A DNA stretch of 64,000 nt from Gordionus sp. m RMFG-2023 (GCF_954871325.1 NC_088776.1:38116508-38180507), one strand, 5' to 3'; counted from the first letter of the stretch, positions 47,066 through 58,529 are shown. Translations and numbers: made by a program. The notes: a model not told the origin generated them from the sequence alone.

Positions 47066-48153
47066 TAGGGTAAATTATTTAAAAAAAACAAACAATTAAA
47101 ATAAAATAACAATATGTTTTTTTATTTTTGCACAACCCTCAAAAAATAAATGACAATCAAATATATAATATATAACAAAACAGATTTAAAAAATACATAC
47201 GGTAATTTTTTTGCATTTACAATTTTTATATAATTTAATTTTTTTTATAAAATACATACGGTAATTTTTTTGCATTTACAATTTTTATATAACTTAATTT
47301 TTTTTATAAAATAGAGTTTAATATTTTTTTTAAATGTTTAATATACGCCAAATTTATTGTATAAAAGTACTAAATATAGCCAAAGAAAAATTATTCTTCT
47401 TAGACGAGACAGGCATAAATTTGCACGTTGTACCTGTTTATGCTTGAGCCCCATATAATGTTACGCCAAGTGTTAAAGTCCCGCCATCTAAGGGTAAGAA
47501 TATAAGTATATTATGCACTATGGGAATCGATGGTGTGATACTTTATCGCATCATTGAAGGACCTTATAATAGCCTTTTATTTAGAGATTATATGAATGCA
47601 CTAATTAATATTCTACCGAGTGATGCAGTTATTGTTATGGACAATGCATCCATCCATAAAAGCCACCTTATTGATTGTTTTAGAGCGCATTTGCCACCCT
47701 ATTCGCCGCAACTAAACCCGATAGAAAATTTTTTTGGAGTGTTAAAAAACAAATATAGGACGATCAATCCCCGACCAAATACTCGAAACGAAATAATTAA
47801 TAATGTAACATCAATTCTTAATGAATTTACTATTCCTTTTGATTTTTCAAATTATTATAATAAAATGCATCAATTTTTGGAGATTAGTTATCGAGGACAA
47901 CCAATGAATTAAGGTAAATTTATAAAAATATAATTTATATTGAAATATATTTTAAAGGAATTTAGAAAAAGGAGAATATATATATAAAGAAAAAACGAAA
48001 ATTAAAATATCCAATTTTTAATGTATTTTCTAAATCTGTTTTGTAATATATTATGTATTTGATTGTCATTTATTTTTTGAGGGTTGTGCAAAAATAAAAA
48101 AACATATTGTTATTTTATTTTAATTGTTTGTTTTTTTTAAATAAAATACCCTA
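47066..48153 (+). mobile_element. Tc1/mariner-type element, 1.09 kb
   Basis: Inverted terminal repeats of about 100 bp are nearly perfect: left TAGGGTAAATTATTTAAAAA through TTTTTGCACAACCCTC, right the inverse. TA flanks both sides (47,064-47,065; 48,154-48,155), the duplication of this superfamily. The close match of the two repeats suggests recent insertion. The interior carries a truncated transposase frame. Confidence 0.95.
47387..47912 (+). pseudogene. mariner/IS630-type DDE transposase, truncated
   Basis: The frame is readable from about 47,387: LFFLDETGINLHVVP (first catalytic Asp), one in-frame TGA after PVYA at 47,446, then ATG 47,520 opens 130 codons to TAA 47,912. It includes VIVMDNASIHKS (second Asp) and LPPYSPQLNPIENFFGVLKN (Glu). 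Only 27 residues separate the second Asp from the Glu, against 33-35 in most relatives, so a short in-frame deletion lies in the catalytic core between HLIDCFRA and HLPP. No N-terminal helix-turn-helix part is visible. The gene is therefore inactive although long and well preserved. Its host element has intact-looking ends and could still be mobilised by a relative. Confidence 0.9.
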
Positions 48154-48179
48154 TATTAAAAATATTTAAAGAATATTCT

Positions 48180-48810
48180 TTATTTTAAAAAATCTTAATA
48201 GATCATCTTCACAAGGATCTTCATTCATTTAAAAATTTTTTTTATCTTTATCAGAAAATATTCTAGTATGTGTGTTGGATAAAGGAATTAAGTCTGCTCT
48301 TTTTCAAACTGGAAATAAGTTCTAGCATTCTTCTTTTGTTGACCCTTAATTTTATCCAGGGCCAATCCAATTTAAATAGCTGGTGAATTATTTCGGATAG
48401 TATATATTCATATTTATAGATGTGTTTATATTGAAAATGAAAGATAATCAAAATATGGTTTATAAATAATATCGTATACCTTTTATCTATGCTTTTCAGG
48501 ATTGAATTAATAAGCGGCTTACAAAACTTGAAATTTAAAGCCATTTTTTTAAATTTTAATATTTAGTTATCGTGGGAGTGAGATATCCCAAATTGAAAGA
48601 GCCGTAGCAATCGGTTCCTTTATAAAATCATATATATACATATCATATTTTTTAATTAACACTAACCATACATTATTCATCCATAAACGACTTGTCGTTA
48701 TCTGAAACTCTCTGTAATTCAGATTTATCACAAGATTTGTCAAATTTTTGAAAATTCTCCTTATTCTATTCACGGAGTTATAAAAAGAGTTCCATCTTGT
48801 TATAACTGGT
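48180..48810 (-). pseudogene. hAT transposase, central part
   Basis: On the - strand from 48,806: PVITRWNSFYNSVNRIRRIF is the hAT TRWNS motif, continued by IKEPIATALSIWDIS near 48,590 and, in another frame, FCKPLINSILKSIDKRY (48,544-48,480), matching the family word ending in KRF/KRY. Acidic NEDPCEDDLLRFF follows near 48,225. The frame is broken at least twice. Confidence 0.85.
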
Positions 48811-48940
48811 TTAATCAGATATATTCCATGTTTTCTTTAAAAATGGATGCACAGTTTTAAGAGGGCTCATGTTTATTCCAAAATAGCTAACAGAAAATGT
48901 AATTTTTGAAATGGTTTTAAAATGGACATCGTTAGCTGCA

Positions 48941-49523
48941 GCGTCTACATGACAGGATTTTCACTGGATGCAAACCCCCTTCAAAAACCTTTACCTAACC
49001 CCCTAAAAAATTCCCGCTACCTTCGGCGACGATATTTCCTCATTATTATTTTCACCTTTTTAATTATAGTGATACTATTTTCAAAGAATTTATAAAGGAT
49101 AACTTAAATTAATCTATCTCTACTACCAACTATCGATATTTTGTGAATATAAAGGATTTATTTTTTAGATAATAATTTCAATTAAATCCTACATTATTTA
49201 CAATGAATTCATTATTATAACTTTATGAGCTTGCTGAAATATCTAAACCTTTTAAATGTAATTTAAAAGGATAGCAGAAATTTTTATTTGGAAAACAATA
49301 TGTATGATTGTTTGCAATATATAGATTTGGTCGATGAATTGTATTATAATAGTTCTATAATAAAAGTATTAATCTTTACAGCAATAAATTTTGTCCTATT
49401 TCATCTCAAAATTCAATAGATAATTCCCCTCTCAAAATTTATCCTACCCCCATTAAAGCCGCCTACCCCCTCATAAAAATAGGATGCAAACTGTTCCTAC
49501 CCCTCCCGCTCATGTAGTCACTG
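48941..49523. mobile_element. 583-bp non-autonomous hAT
   Basis: A perfect 8-bp duplication GTTAGCTG flanks it (48,933-48,940; 49,524-49,531). Left end CAGCGTCTACATGACAGG; right inverse CAGTGACTACATGAGCGG. Both sides carry short C-rich tracts (AACCCCCTTC, ACCCCCTCA). It has no coding capacity and interrupts the hAT transposase of 46,568-53,708. Confidence 0.95.
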
Positions 49524-49531
49524 GTTAGCTG

Positions 49532-51650
49532 TCTTTTCCATGTCAACACTTGCAATGAAATTTATAGTGTGTGCTGAACAGGAATGATGTTTAGGTAGGT
49601 ATACAATACTATCATTAGTATTTTGATTTTCAAATAGATCAATTAATGGCAGAGGAACTATTTAGTCACCCGATTCCTCTTCTTGTTCATATACTCTAAT
49701 AAATATATTATAATTTTTTTTACTTAAAAGGCTTTTTATAATTTCTGACATTGTCGGAAATGCATTTGGTCACTTTATTTTGTATCTTATATGTGGTAAA
49801 AATTTCAAAGATTATTTTTGCTAGATAATCAAATGTGTTTTTGGTTTAGCCTTTTACAAGCTAAGTAAGCTGGCTGAACTTTCTCAATATGTCTGGGTGT
49901 AGCCAGTGTACCATCACTCCTAAATAATAACTTTTTTTAAAGATAATATTATCAATCTATAAAATATAAATTTTGTATACTGATGATAAGTTGACCAAGC
50001 ATACAATTTTTATACGTAGTAACTAATTTCTTTGTCATGGCGTCATATGCTTTGTTAATTTTTAATACGAGGGTAGGCCTAGACATCACATTTTTAGTTG
50101 GCTGCAATTTTTTGATAATATTAATAAATGCATTGCTTTTTAATTGAAAATGGTTGTAATTCTTTAATTATAAAATTATTAATTAACAGCTGATTGTGCT
50201 ATTTTTATCTTTAATGTAGATGGATTCTGCATCTCAATGAGCGTAGTTGATTGGCTTCAATTTTTTTATTACTATTCAAATGTTCATCCATTTCTTTCAT
50301 TTTTGAGGAATGTACAGTCTATAAATTTTGAAATAAAGTATTATTAATTCCTAGGCCTAGACATCACATTTTTAGTTGGCTGCAATTTTTTGATAATATT
50401 AATAAATGCATTGCTTTTTAATTGAAAATGGTTGTAATTCTTTAATTATAAAATTATTAATTAACAGCTGATTGTGCTATTTTTATCTTTAATGTAGATG
50501 GATTCTGCATCTCAATGAGCGTAGTTGATTGGCTTCAATTTTTTTATTACTATTCAAATGTTCATCCATTTCTTTCATTTTTGAGGAATGTACAGTCTAT
50601 AAATTTTGAAATAAAGTATTATTAATTCCTAAATTTTTTATCAAAAATAACAGCCTTTTTAATAATTGAAGATAAATCTTTTAAATTTAATTGCAATTTT
50701 TAATCCCTCACTAAGCTTATTATCAAGGAAAACATTAAAATTGAAATTATGATTGCCAAAGATAATTTTTCAATTTCTTATCCTTTTCAGAATTCCGAAT
50801 TATCATTTAAAAAGGAATCAGGAAAAATATCTAGGTTCAGTTCAATTCTCTAAAACAATATTGCTTAGTTTTATTCCATATATATTTATTTAAACAAAGT
50901 TTTTTAAAATCACTATTTTATTCTTTAAATTTATTAATAGAAATACTAAAACAATAGAAGATATTGTTAAAACCAATATAATATTTTGAACCAATACCAA
51001 TATTTTGTTAATCTTGGGTTTTTAATCTTGGTTCCTAGCCATATTCTAAAGTATAATTTAATTGCTTATATTTTAATTTCATTATTACGCTTTTCGAAAT
51101 ATTATGAAGGAATACTTCTTTTAATGGTTATTTTATAATACCCATGATCTAATATTCTATTATTAAAGTAATGTTTAAAATTATAATATATTAATTCTTA
51201 CCTTCATATGCTTTTTTAAGTTTGAACTGCTGGACATTGAGGTTGAAATATTTTGGAACATAATTTAAATTTACAAAGTGTAGACTTTGTACCCTTAATT
51301 TTCTTTATTGGTGTAAAAATGTTTCAAATTGGCCAGGGAAGAGTTAAATCATCTTCATCTGAAGAAGTAATTACTATGGACATAATATTCTTAAAATAAT
51401 TATAAAATAGAATAATAATATTATTATTATTAACATTTACTTTGAATTTTGATTAAATATTAAATTCGACTAAAAATTTAACGAGAATTTAAAATAAAAA
51501 TGAAGGAATGGTAGTTAATATAAATTAAAAACTCGGCTTAAATTAATTATATTAAAAAATAAATAAAAGTAATTTTATAGTACAATAAAATATGTTTTTC
51601 TTTTTTTAATATTTCTTAAGAAAAAAAAATTAAAGTAACTAAAGTTTTGC
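49532..51650 (-). pseudogene. hAT transposase, N-terminal region, heavily decayed
   Basis: No long frame survives. Near 51,280-51,220 on the - strand a degenerate Asn/His-rich patch (KYFNLNVQQFKLKKAYE) sits where a BED-type zinc finger is expected before the catalytic domain. The region includes an exact 278-bp tandem duplication. The assignment rests mainly on position upstream of the TRWNS block. Confidence 0.4.
50075..50630. repeat. exact 278-bp tandem duplication
   Basis: Units 50,075-50,352 and 50,353-50,630 begin AGGCCTAGACATCACATTTT and appear identical by eye. The surrounding DNA is old and decayed, so the perfect match points to a very recent event or an assembly duplication. Confidence 0.9.
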
Positions 51651-51661
51651 GTTACCATTAC

Positions 51662-53601
51662 TGAAGAAAGAAAGAAAGACGTCCTCGGAACACTAAAATA
51701 AAGAATGTATTAAAATGTTCATTTATTTACTTTTTCAGTCTACTATTTATATATTTTTTACAAACTAAAATTAGAATATAATATTAAAAAGGTTAAGTTA
51801 TAAAAATAAAAGTATCACTAAAATTAAAATAAAAATATAATTTGAATAAGTTAAATGAATGCGCGTTACATAATAAACATATACTATTTAATAACCAATA
51901 TATAATATAAATTTATTAATTTCTATAATATAACATTCCTCTTCTAAAAAAGCCTTCCAATAAGTTTATTTAAGCAGTCATAGAGAGTTTGTTGTCCAAA
52001 TGGTTTATCGTTTTGGTTGTCAATGTTGCATAAGTCACATCTTAATCGTTGGCTTGTTCAAATCGTTTATTGTGTTTATACGTTGGTTTGCTTAAATCGT
52101 AAGCTTGATATCCTTATCGTAAGTTGTCCTTATAAATCGTGAATTTGTCATGTAGCTTGCTTTTAATGCTCAGTCATTATTATTATCAATTTTCAAAATT
52201 GTTATTATCATCAGTAAGTTGCGAATAATAAGAAATAATAGTTCATCAAGTTGGATATAAGAATAAATGAAGAATGATAAATCAATAAGATTGTTATATA
52301 ATATTTTTAGCGTTTTAATTTTTCGCGTTTTAGTGTCCGATTTATTTTTTCGCGTTTTAGTGACCGATTTATTTTTTCGCGTTTTAGTGTTTAAATTTAT
52401 TTTTATTTATAAATTAATATTTTCAATCCTGAGGTTGCAAATAAAATATTATTCACATTTCCCTCTCTTTAAACAAAATTTAAATTTCACACCCTAGTTT
52501 TAATTCAATAAGTGTTTTTTTAAATAATAATTCTTCATAAGAGAATTTTTAGAAAATGATCTCCTCATCACATCTTTTAAATATTTTTATAAAATGAAGA
52601 TGTTTAGTTTTTACATAACCTTTTGTCTTCAAAGCTTTAAATTTCAAAAACTTTTTATCACATTAAGTATTACTTATATAATTTTTTAAATCAACTATAT
52701 GATTTATATCTTTAAATTTATGTTTCAATTACATTTTGATATAGACTTAAAATTATAGTTTTATCTTCTTGTTTAGGATCTTTAATGGTTTAACTTTGTA
52801 ATATTTTTAATTATACTTAAAATTCATCTTAAGGTAATTCAGTTAATTTCAACAATTGGTCGTAATTCAAGAAATCAAAATTATGAAAAATATCAATTCA
52901 ATAGGCATTTCACTAAGAAATTCAAATTCAATATTAAGTAAATATTTAAGGCTTTTTATATATTCAAATACGTCCATTATGATTGATTTACATTTAAGTT
53001 ATTTTAATAAGTTCATTTATACCATAATCTCGGCATATAATTTTAATTTATAATAACTTTTCTTCTTACGTGGATCTAGAATTATTAGTAAATCATCATT
53101 GGTTTCACTATATAGAATTCATAGCCTATCGTCCAACTTCTATATCAGTTCTTTCTAGGTCGTCACATTAGGTTAGGTGTTGGTCATCATATTCCAGTTC
53201 ACTACCCAGAGCCGGGGCACCATAAAGAAAGAAGCTTTTGGCTGAAAGAACGTGCTTAGGAATTTTTTTGGTTCTTGGTCATCTCATTAGCTTAGGCATT
53301 GGTCATCACATTCAAGTCCACTTCCCAGAGCCGGGGCACCAGAAAGAAAGAAGTCCTCTGAACACTAAAATAAAAAATGGTTTAAAATGTTCATTTATTT
53401 ACTTTTTCAATCTACTATTTATATATTTTTACAAACTAAAATTAGAATATAATATTAAAAAGTTAAGTTATAAAAATAAAAGTATCACTAAAATAAAAAT
53501 ATAATTTGAATAAGTTAAATGAATGCGCGTTACATAATAAACATATACTATTTAATAACCAAAATATATAATATAAATTTATTAATTTCTATAATATAAC
53601 A
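51662..53601 (-). mobile_element. small non-autonomous LTR element fossil (TRIM-like, - strand)
   Basis: Direct repeats of about 260-275 bp, 51,662-51,935 and about 53,340-53,601, flank a 1.4-kb non-coding centre. The outer ends are TG...CA with a perfect 5-bp duplication ATTAC (51,657-51,661; 53,602-53,606). On the - strand a primer-binding site TGGTGCCCCGGCTCTGGG lies next to the right LTR (53,322-53,339), and a purine tract AGAAGAGGAA abuts the left LTR (51,936-51,945). The primer-site region is tandemly duplicated (about 110-bp unit, 53,165-53,339). The LTRs are very similar, which suggests a young insertion. No gag or pol is present, so it would depend on another element. Confidence 0.9.
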
Positions 53602-53716
53602 ATTACTCAAAAAAAGAAACGCTTTATCGTACTCGTTACCTTATAGAAGAAGGTAAAGAATGACGTTTCTTTTCTTCAAAAAGGTAACGACGTTACTTTA
53701 CAGCACTAAGAATATC

Positions 53717-53870
53717 TTATTGGACACAGGTTTGTTATTTATACAGACCATAAACCACTCGTGCATCTATTCAAAAAGAACAACAAGGAATTAATACTAA
53801 AGCCCGGGTTAAAAAGATGGTTATTACTAGTGACAGTTTTGACGTGCAAGTAAAATATCGATGAGGGAGA
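53717..53870 (+). pseudogene. gypsy RNase H, last part (fossil)
   Basis: FVIYTDHKPLVHLFKKNN matches the TDHKPL motif of gypsy RNase H. It follows directly on the right hAT target duplication and continues the part at 46,331-46,559. Confidence 0.8.
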
Positions 53871-53999
53871 GAAAATTTCGGACATATATCTAGATGTGGA
53901 GCTGTCAAGGATGTCGAGAAGAAAACAAGAAGAATTGGGCAAGAAAAACGAGCAAATATTGATTAGAACGATAGCCGGGATATCCAGAGGTGGGCCGAT

Positions 54000-55043
54000 G
54001 ACATGGAAAGAAAAAAAGGGCGATTTTAAAGGATCGGGAATTTAGACCAATTAAAAAGTGCCTAAAAGAACGGAAAAAGTGGCAGGTTGGAGAGAAAACG
54101 TTCAAATATATAGAAAATAAGGCAATAATAGATGAATGTCTAGTGCGAGGGTGTCCATGTGTTATACCATTCAAATTAAGGGAAGCAGTGATGGCCATGA
54201 TTAATGTTAGACATCAAGGAATGAAGAAAATGAAACAATGGGAATGGAAATGTATGTGGTGTCCGGGAATAAATAAAGATATTGAAAATATTAGCCGAGT
54301 ATGTGTTAGATGTAATTCTTAGACTCCGATGCTCCGAAAAGACAAGGAAAGTGTGTGGCCTAAAACAACTCAGCTTTGGGAGCGCGTACACATTTTTTGA
54401 TTTCGAAAACAAGATATATATACACGTTGTGGGAGCTTATTCAAAGTGGGAGATTATAAGGAAGTAAGAGGTATAACAACTCAAGTGGTAATAAAAACAT
54501 TGTACTATCTATGGGCTAGATTCGGAGTGGCTATAACCATTGTATCGGACAGAGGTCCAGTTTTTATTAGTAGACAGTAAAAAGGTCTTTTATGCGGAAA
54601 CTGGAGCTAACTAGAGTTCGAAATTCGAATGGGCAGGCATAGTGGATGATAGCTGTGGTAGAACTGGTTGAGAAAGTCAAAAGATGGAGGCGGAGAAACT
54701 TGGATTGGCAGTGGCATATTACAATAACAGTAAAAAAAGGGAGGAATAAATCGCTCGCGGAGGACAAGAATTTGGTTTGACGTTTAGGCCAACCGTGCAA
54801 AGAGAGGGGAGGATTGAGACAAAAGATGAATTTGAATTTATGGTAGGACAGACAGTATGGGCGAAAATATTTGGGATTAACAAAAAATGGGAGTCCGGAA
54901 TGATTGTAGAAAATATTGGACGCAAATTGAGTAGGGTGGAGATTTCAGATGTCAGAGTAGGTGTTCAGCCCCGAGACCAACTCCGCAGAAGAGTGGAACA
55001 TGGGAGATTACGACTAGGATTAATAATAGGAAGGGGTAATTGA
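54000..55043 (+). pseudogene. gypsy integrase and C-terminal tail (fossil)
   Basis: The zinc-binding N-terminal part is visible at 54,090-54,320 (VRHQGMKKMKQWEWKCMWCP, then CVRCN). Core-domain words follow at 54,440-54,580 (LWARFGVAITIVSDRGPVF), and the C-terminal DNA-binding tail at 54,777-55,043 (FMVGQTVWAKIFGINKKWES, RDQLRRR). The same words occur in the - strand fossil at 62.9-63.9 kb, so both belong to one family. No LTR is recognised after it. Confidence 0.85.
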
Positions 55044-55206
55044 TATGAAATTCATAAAAAAAATATATGATAACGGTACATTGTTGAAAATTTTGTCGGG
55101 ATAAAGGTGGTGAAAAAATATTTATTTTAATATAGTGCTCAATACATCCGAAAAAATGTAAGGAGACAACTAAACCAAAGATCGGCTAACTCAATATCTA
55201 AGCGAT

Positions 55207-56165
55207 TAGAGGTGGGCGCGGGCCGTGAAATTACGCGACCTGTCGTGTCACGGTGGGTCACGGTGTGAGTGTGAATAAATTTTAAATTATTAGACGTGAT
55301 TGGGCGTGACGGGCCTTCCCAAAATTTTTCTCGGGCATGATCGGGCGTGAACATAAATTTCCCGTAAATCACGGAAATTTTAATTTTTATAATTTATTTT
55401 TTTATAAATATAAATTTGCAATTTTATAATTATAATATATATTTTCTAATTTAATTAAGTTCCTTTTTTAAATAAGAATAATTTTTGAAAACAAAAAATC
55501 TTCCGCATTTTATAAACAACATCCGGTATCATACCGTTAGATTTTCTTTTTATGTTTAGGTGTTTTATCGCTAGACTTTTTACTTATATAAAAGTCAGTT
55601 ATATTTTATCGATCTTTGAATGCAACAGAAAGTGAAGGATTTTATAATCTAGGCCAAGAGTTAATAAATGTTGGTGTTACATATGGGCAATAAAATATAA
55701 AAGATATATTTGTGAACCGGAAAACTCTCAAGAATACTATAGCTACAAAAATATGCGATGAAATTAAGATTAAAAGCATGATCAATAAAAATTAACATAA
55801 TCACTGATTTTTGGACGGATGATTATAAAATGTTTTTTAATACAGAACATATTATCATTAAGGATTTTGAATTAAAAACATTTGTTTTAGCCACAATGTA
55901 AATCAAAACATGCGTCAATATTAAAAGTGTAGTCAATTCAATTTTAGAGTATACACAGAAGTAGAAAATTATTTAAATAAATGTATAGTTGTGTGAATGA
56001 TAACGGAGCAAATCTTATATATTTATTCAAAGATGAAGAAACGCTAGTATGTATAGTATGCCATATACTAATATTTTTGACAATTGTTTAATTGAAATAG
56101 CCTTAAATATAAATGGTGTAACAAAAAATAGTACAATATTTCAAAGAATCTACAGCTCATAGGCG
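55207..56165 (+). mobile_element. hAT element (TAGAGGTGGGCGCGGGCC family), 5' part
   Basis: Left end TAGAGGTGGGCGCGGGCCGT followed by TCACGGTGGGTCACGGTGTG and GGGCGTGAACATAAATTTCC, collinear with the copy at 26,313. It carries a + strand transposase remnant. At 56,165 a different hAT left end begins, so this copy is interrupted. Its right end was not found in the window. Confidence 0.8.
55600..56165 (+). pseudogene. hAT transposase remnant (N-terminal and first catalytic part)
   Basis: Words in order: FYNLGQELINVGVTYG (55,650), DIFVNRKTLKNTIATKICDE (55,710), INIITDFWTDDYKMFF (about 55,790, the hAT first catalytic Asp word TDxWT), VVNDNGANLIYLF (about 55,995, matching TDNGANM) and CIVCHTLIFL (56,055, matching CxAHxLNL). 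These lie in changing frames with stops. The remaining C-terminal half is missing because another hAT end starts here. Confidence 0.85.
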
Positions 56166-56285
56166 TACCCAAGATTTTCCTAAGGGTGGGGGGATTAAAA
56201 AATTACTGGGGGCTTCGCCCCCAGATTCCCTTTGGCGGGCCTTTGCCTCGCTTTTGCCTGGCCTTCGGCCGGGTTACTTTAGTCT
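56166..56285 (+). mobile_element. hAT left end with GC hairpins
   Basis: It starts near 56,158 with CATAGGCGTACCCAAG, the CAGTGGCGTA group terminus in slightly mutated form. Hairpins follow: CTGGGGGCTTCGCCCCCAG and GGCCTTCGGCC within 56,204-56,275. The right end was not recognised; the element may extend into the AT-rich DNA that follows. Confidence 0.6.
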
Positions 56286-57944
56286 ATATATAGTCATAAA
56301 ATATTTTTACAAATTTTAATAAAAAAAAATAAGCCTGGAACAAATATAAAATATATTTTATAATTAGTTTATAAAATATATTTTCATTAGTTTATATAAA
56401 ATATAATAAATTACTTGTGTATACATTAATTTAAAAGCATTGTAATAATTTATTCCAAACAAAATTTATTTATAAAAAGTAAGTAGACATATAGTTGATA
56501 TTTCTCTATTATATAGATTTAGTTACAAAATACTAGGTAAAATTCCATTTTACAAACATATTTGACAGTTAGAGAATATATTACAGATAATAATTTTTTA
56601 CTAATCAATCAATGCTCTTGATAATAAATATAGCAGCAATTTGCATTCAATTATTTAACGCCATCTATTTATTTTAAAAAATGATATTAAAATTTAATCT
56701 TCATATTATTCATCCCACAATGTCTTTAAAAGATATTTTCTGATGTCCTTATCAATATTTTATAGTTTTCTGTAAAATATATAATTCGCTGGTAAAAATT
56801 ACTTGATTGTCATATTATAATTGATAAAATTAGATATACTGTAAATCTAAGACATATATTATTCCACTGTTTGTATTGTGCTTTAATATTTTTATTTAAT
56901 TTATGATTTAATTTTATCAATAGTTTTATAATTATATTTTACTTTTATTAAGATAAATATATTAAAATTACTCACTTTATAGAAAATTATATTATTTAGT
57001 AATTTTATGGATCTATTATTAATAATTACTAGTCGAAAGCCCGTCAAAAATGACGGGAAATGAGATTTTATTTATTTTACGATAGATGTCATGCCAGATC
57101 CCTCACAATATTAGGAAGCATATAATTATAAAATTTTATCCAGCCCAGCTCAACCCTTAATAATTTGTTAAAGATATTCCCATGTCAGGTGCAAGCTAAT
57201 ATAAATTTTGAGGTTCCAAGCCCAGTCGTATCCAATATAATTATGAAAATTTTTTCCCACCTAGGAGATAGTTAAATTTTTAATTGATTTATCATCTTAT
57301 GAAGGGGAATTATATGATTTACCAATAAGTTTAAGAAATAAAAAAAAACATGTGAATTCCGTATTAAGGGAAACTGGGAAGGCCTGGGCAAACCACTTAT
57401 TAGAGAATCATGACAATTAAAATAAAAATAACCGACTCTTATACTTTTTGGTAATATGATCAATTATAATTTTATATAAAAAATAAATTTTTGTTTATTA
57501 TATAGGGTTATTGTAGCTTTTCGGATAAATTTAATGTATGTCTTGCACTTCTCAAATTATTTGTCTATATTTTATTTTAAATAAAAAAAATGCTATCTAT
57601 TTAAATAAAAGTGCCATTAAATACTAATGAAACTTTTGTAGACTTCTTATAACTTTTTTATTTATATAATCTATATTTCATAACAAAAATTATTTCTTAT
57701 AAAAAAATTCTTCTTATAAAAAAAATCCTCTTTTTAAAAAAACATTTCATTCTTTTTTAAATAAAAATAAATTACAATCTTCGAAGCATAAAAAACATTA
57801 TTATTATTTTTTCTTAAATAAAATACAAACATAACCTTGACAACGTTCAAAAATAATAAAACACAACATATATATTTCTTAATGTGACACGTCCACCCAC
57901 AAAAAACATTGTCTATTTATATTATTCTGAATGCATACCCTTTA
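56286..57944. other. AT-rich stretch, probably hAT interior
   Basis: No gene is recognised. At about 57,281-57,418 the + strand has a 44-codon coding-like piece (DLSSYEGELYDLPISLRN; SVLRETGKAWANHLLENHD) of unknown origin. Confidence 0.35.
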
Positions 57945-58483
57945 TTCCTGCCGTAATAACAATTCCTCTAAGTCATCCACCGTAAATTCTTCTCCTTGTT
58001 GCTCACTCATTATCTCTCTATTATTCGTATCACCCGTCATACTTTGCCCCACACAAACATTTCCACAAACATCGTCAGCAGTCGCTAATACCGATTGCAC
58101 CGGCCGTGGCTTTATAACTACTTCCTTTCGTTGTTCATATTCGTATTGTCTTGAACATCTTCCTCAGTCGACACGCCTCTCCTCATTTCCTTTCTGCCAA
58201 TAGTATGAGAATTTGTCCATAAAGGGAACGGAGTATGATCACGCCTGGCCAATCGAAATCGAGCTTCCCCCCGTTCTCTATAGCTGAAAGTCGTTAGGGT
58301 GGGACAATGCCTTGAAATGTGTCCCACACCCCCACATCCATAGCACACAATTGGCCCCAGTCTTCTCCTGCTGACAATTCTTTTAGAGCCCTGAATTATA
58401 TTCCTCCGTTCGTTTTCTCCTATTATATTTACCATTGCTGCACTTTGTTGCAATTTACATTTATCATTATATATCATTCCCAT
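57945..58483 (-). pseudogene. gypsy gag, zinc-knuckle part (fossil, - strand)
   Basis: A 121-codon open stretch (58,483-58,118) contains CYGCGGVGHISRHC, a CCHC zinc knuckle, and is rich in Arg. The following - strand DNA to 57,945 stays coding-like in another frame (VIKPRPVQSVLATADD, EEFTVDDLEELLLRQ). It ends at the hAT target ATTCCCAT, so the element was open DNA when the hAT at 58,484 inserted. In gypsy elements this part packages the RNA. It is broken and partial. Confidence 0.75.
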
Positions 58484-58529
58484 CAGTGGCGTAGCTAGGA
58501 ATTTTCCTTAGAGGGGGTCCATATATAAA

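Larger units (their letters stand above)
46568..53708 (-). mobile_element. hAT element, 7.1 kb with three nested elements
   Basis: It is flanked by a perfect 8-bp duplication AGAATATC (46,560-46,567 and 53,709-53,716). Left end TAGTGCTGTAAACATTACT; right end TTACTTTACAGCACTA. Both subterminal zones repeat CGTTACCATTACTCGTTAC-like words. The transposase is on the - strand (about 51.3 to 46.9 kb), decayed. Nested inside are a mariner (47,066-48,153), a 583-bp hAT relative (48,941-49,523) and a small LTR element (51,662-53,601). It splits the gypsy RNase H. Confidence 0.95.
34640..55100 (+). mobile_element. Ty3/gypsy LTR retrotransposon fossil, with nested insertions
   Basis: An old, broken gypsy-type element reads left to right: gag zinc-knuckle region (about 34.9-35.3 kb), aspartic protease (35.4 kb), reverse transcriptase (36.0-36.9 kb), RNase H (46.3-46.6 and 53.7-53.9 kb) and integrase with C-terminal tail (54.0-55.04 kb). 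The insertions 37,082-46,323 and 46,568-53,708 separate its parts; without them the gypsy DNA is about 4 kb. Residue patterns resemble the K02A2.6/Mag group. LTRs were not identified, so the outer limits are approximate. Many breaks are present. The degree of decay and depth of nesting make it the oldest layer of this region. Confidence 0.85.

Noticed and set aside
53238-53504. 88-codon + strand frame
   Set aside because: It crosses the primer-site duplication and LTR of the small LTR element; it is a by-product of that structure.
53739-54925. Several - strand frames of 67-97 codons
   Set aside because: They are antisense to gypsy RNase H and integrase, which are recognisable on the + strand.
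57931-58203. 90-codon + strand frame rich in Ser and Cys
   Set aside because: It is the antisense of the gag zinc-knuckle region, whose - strand reading carries the real motif.
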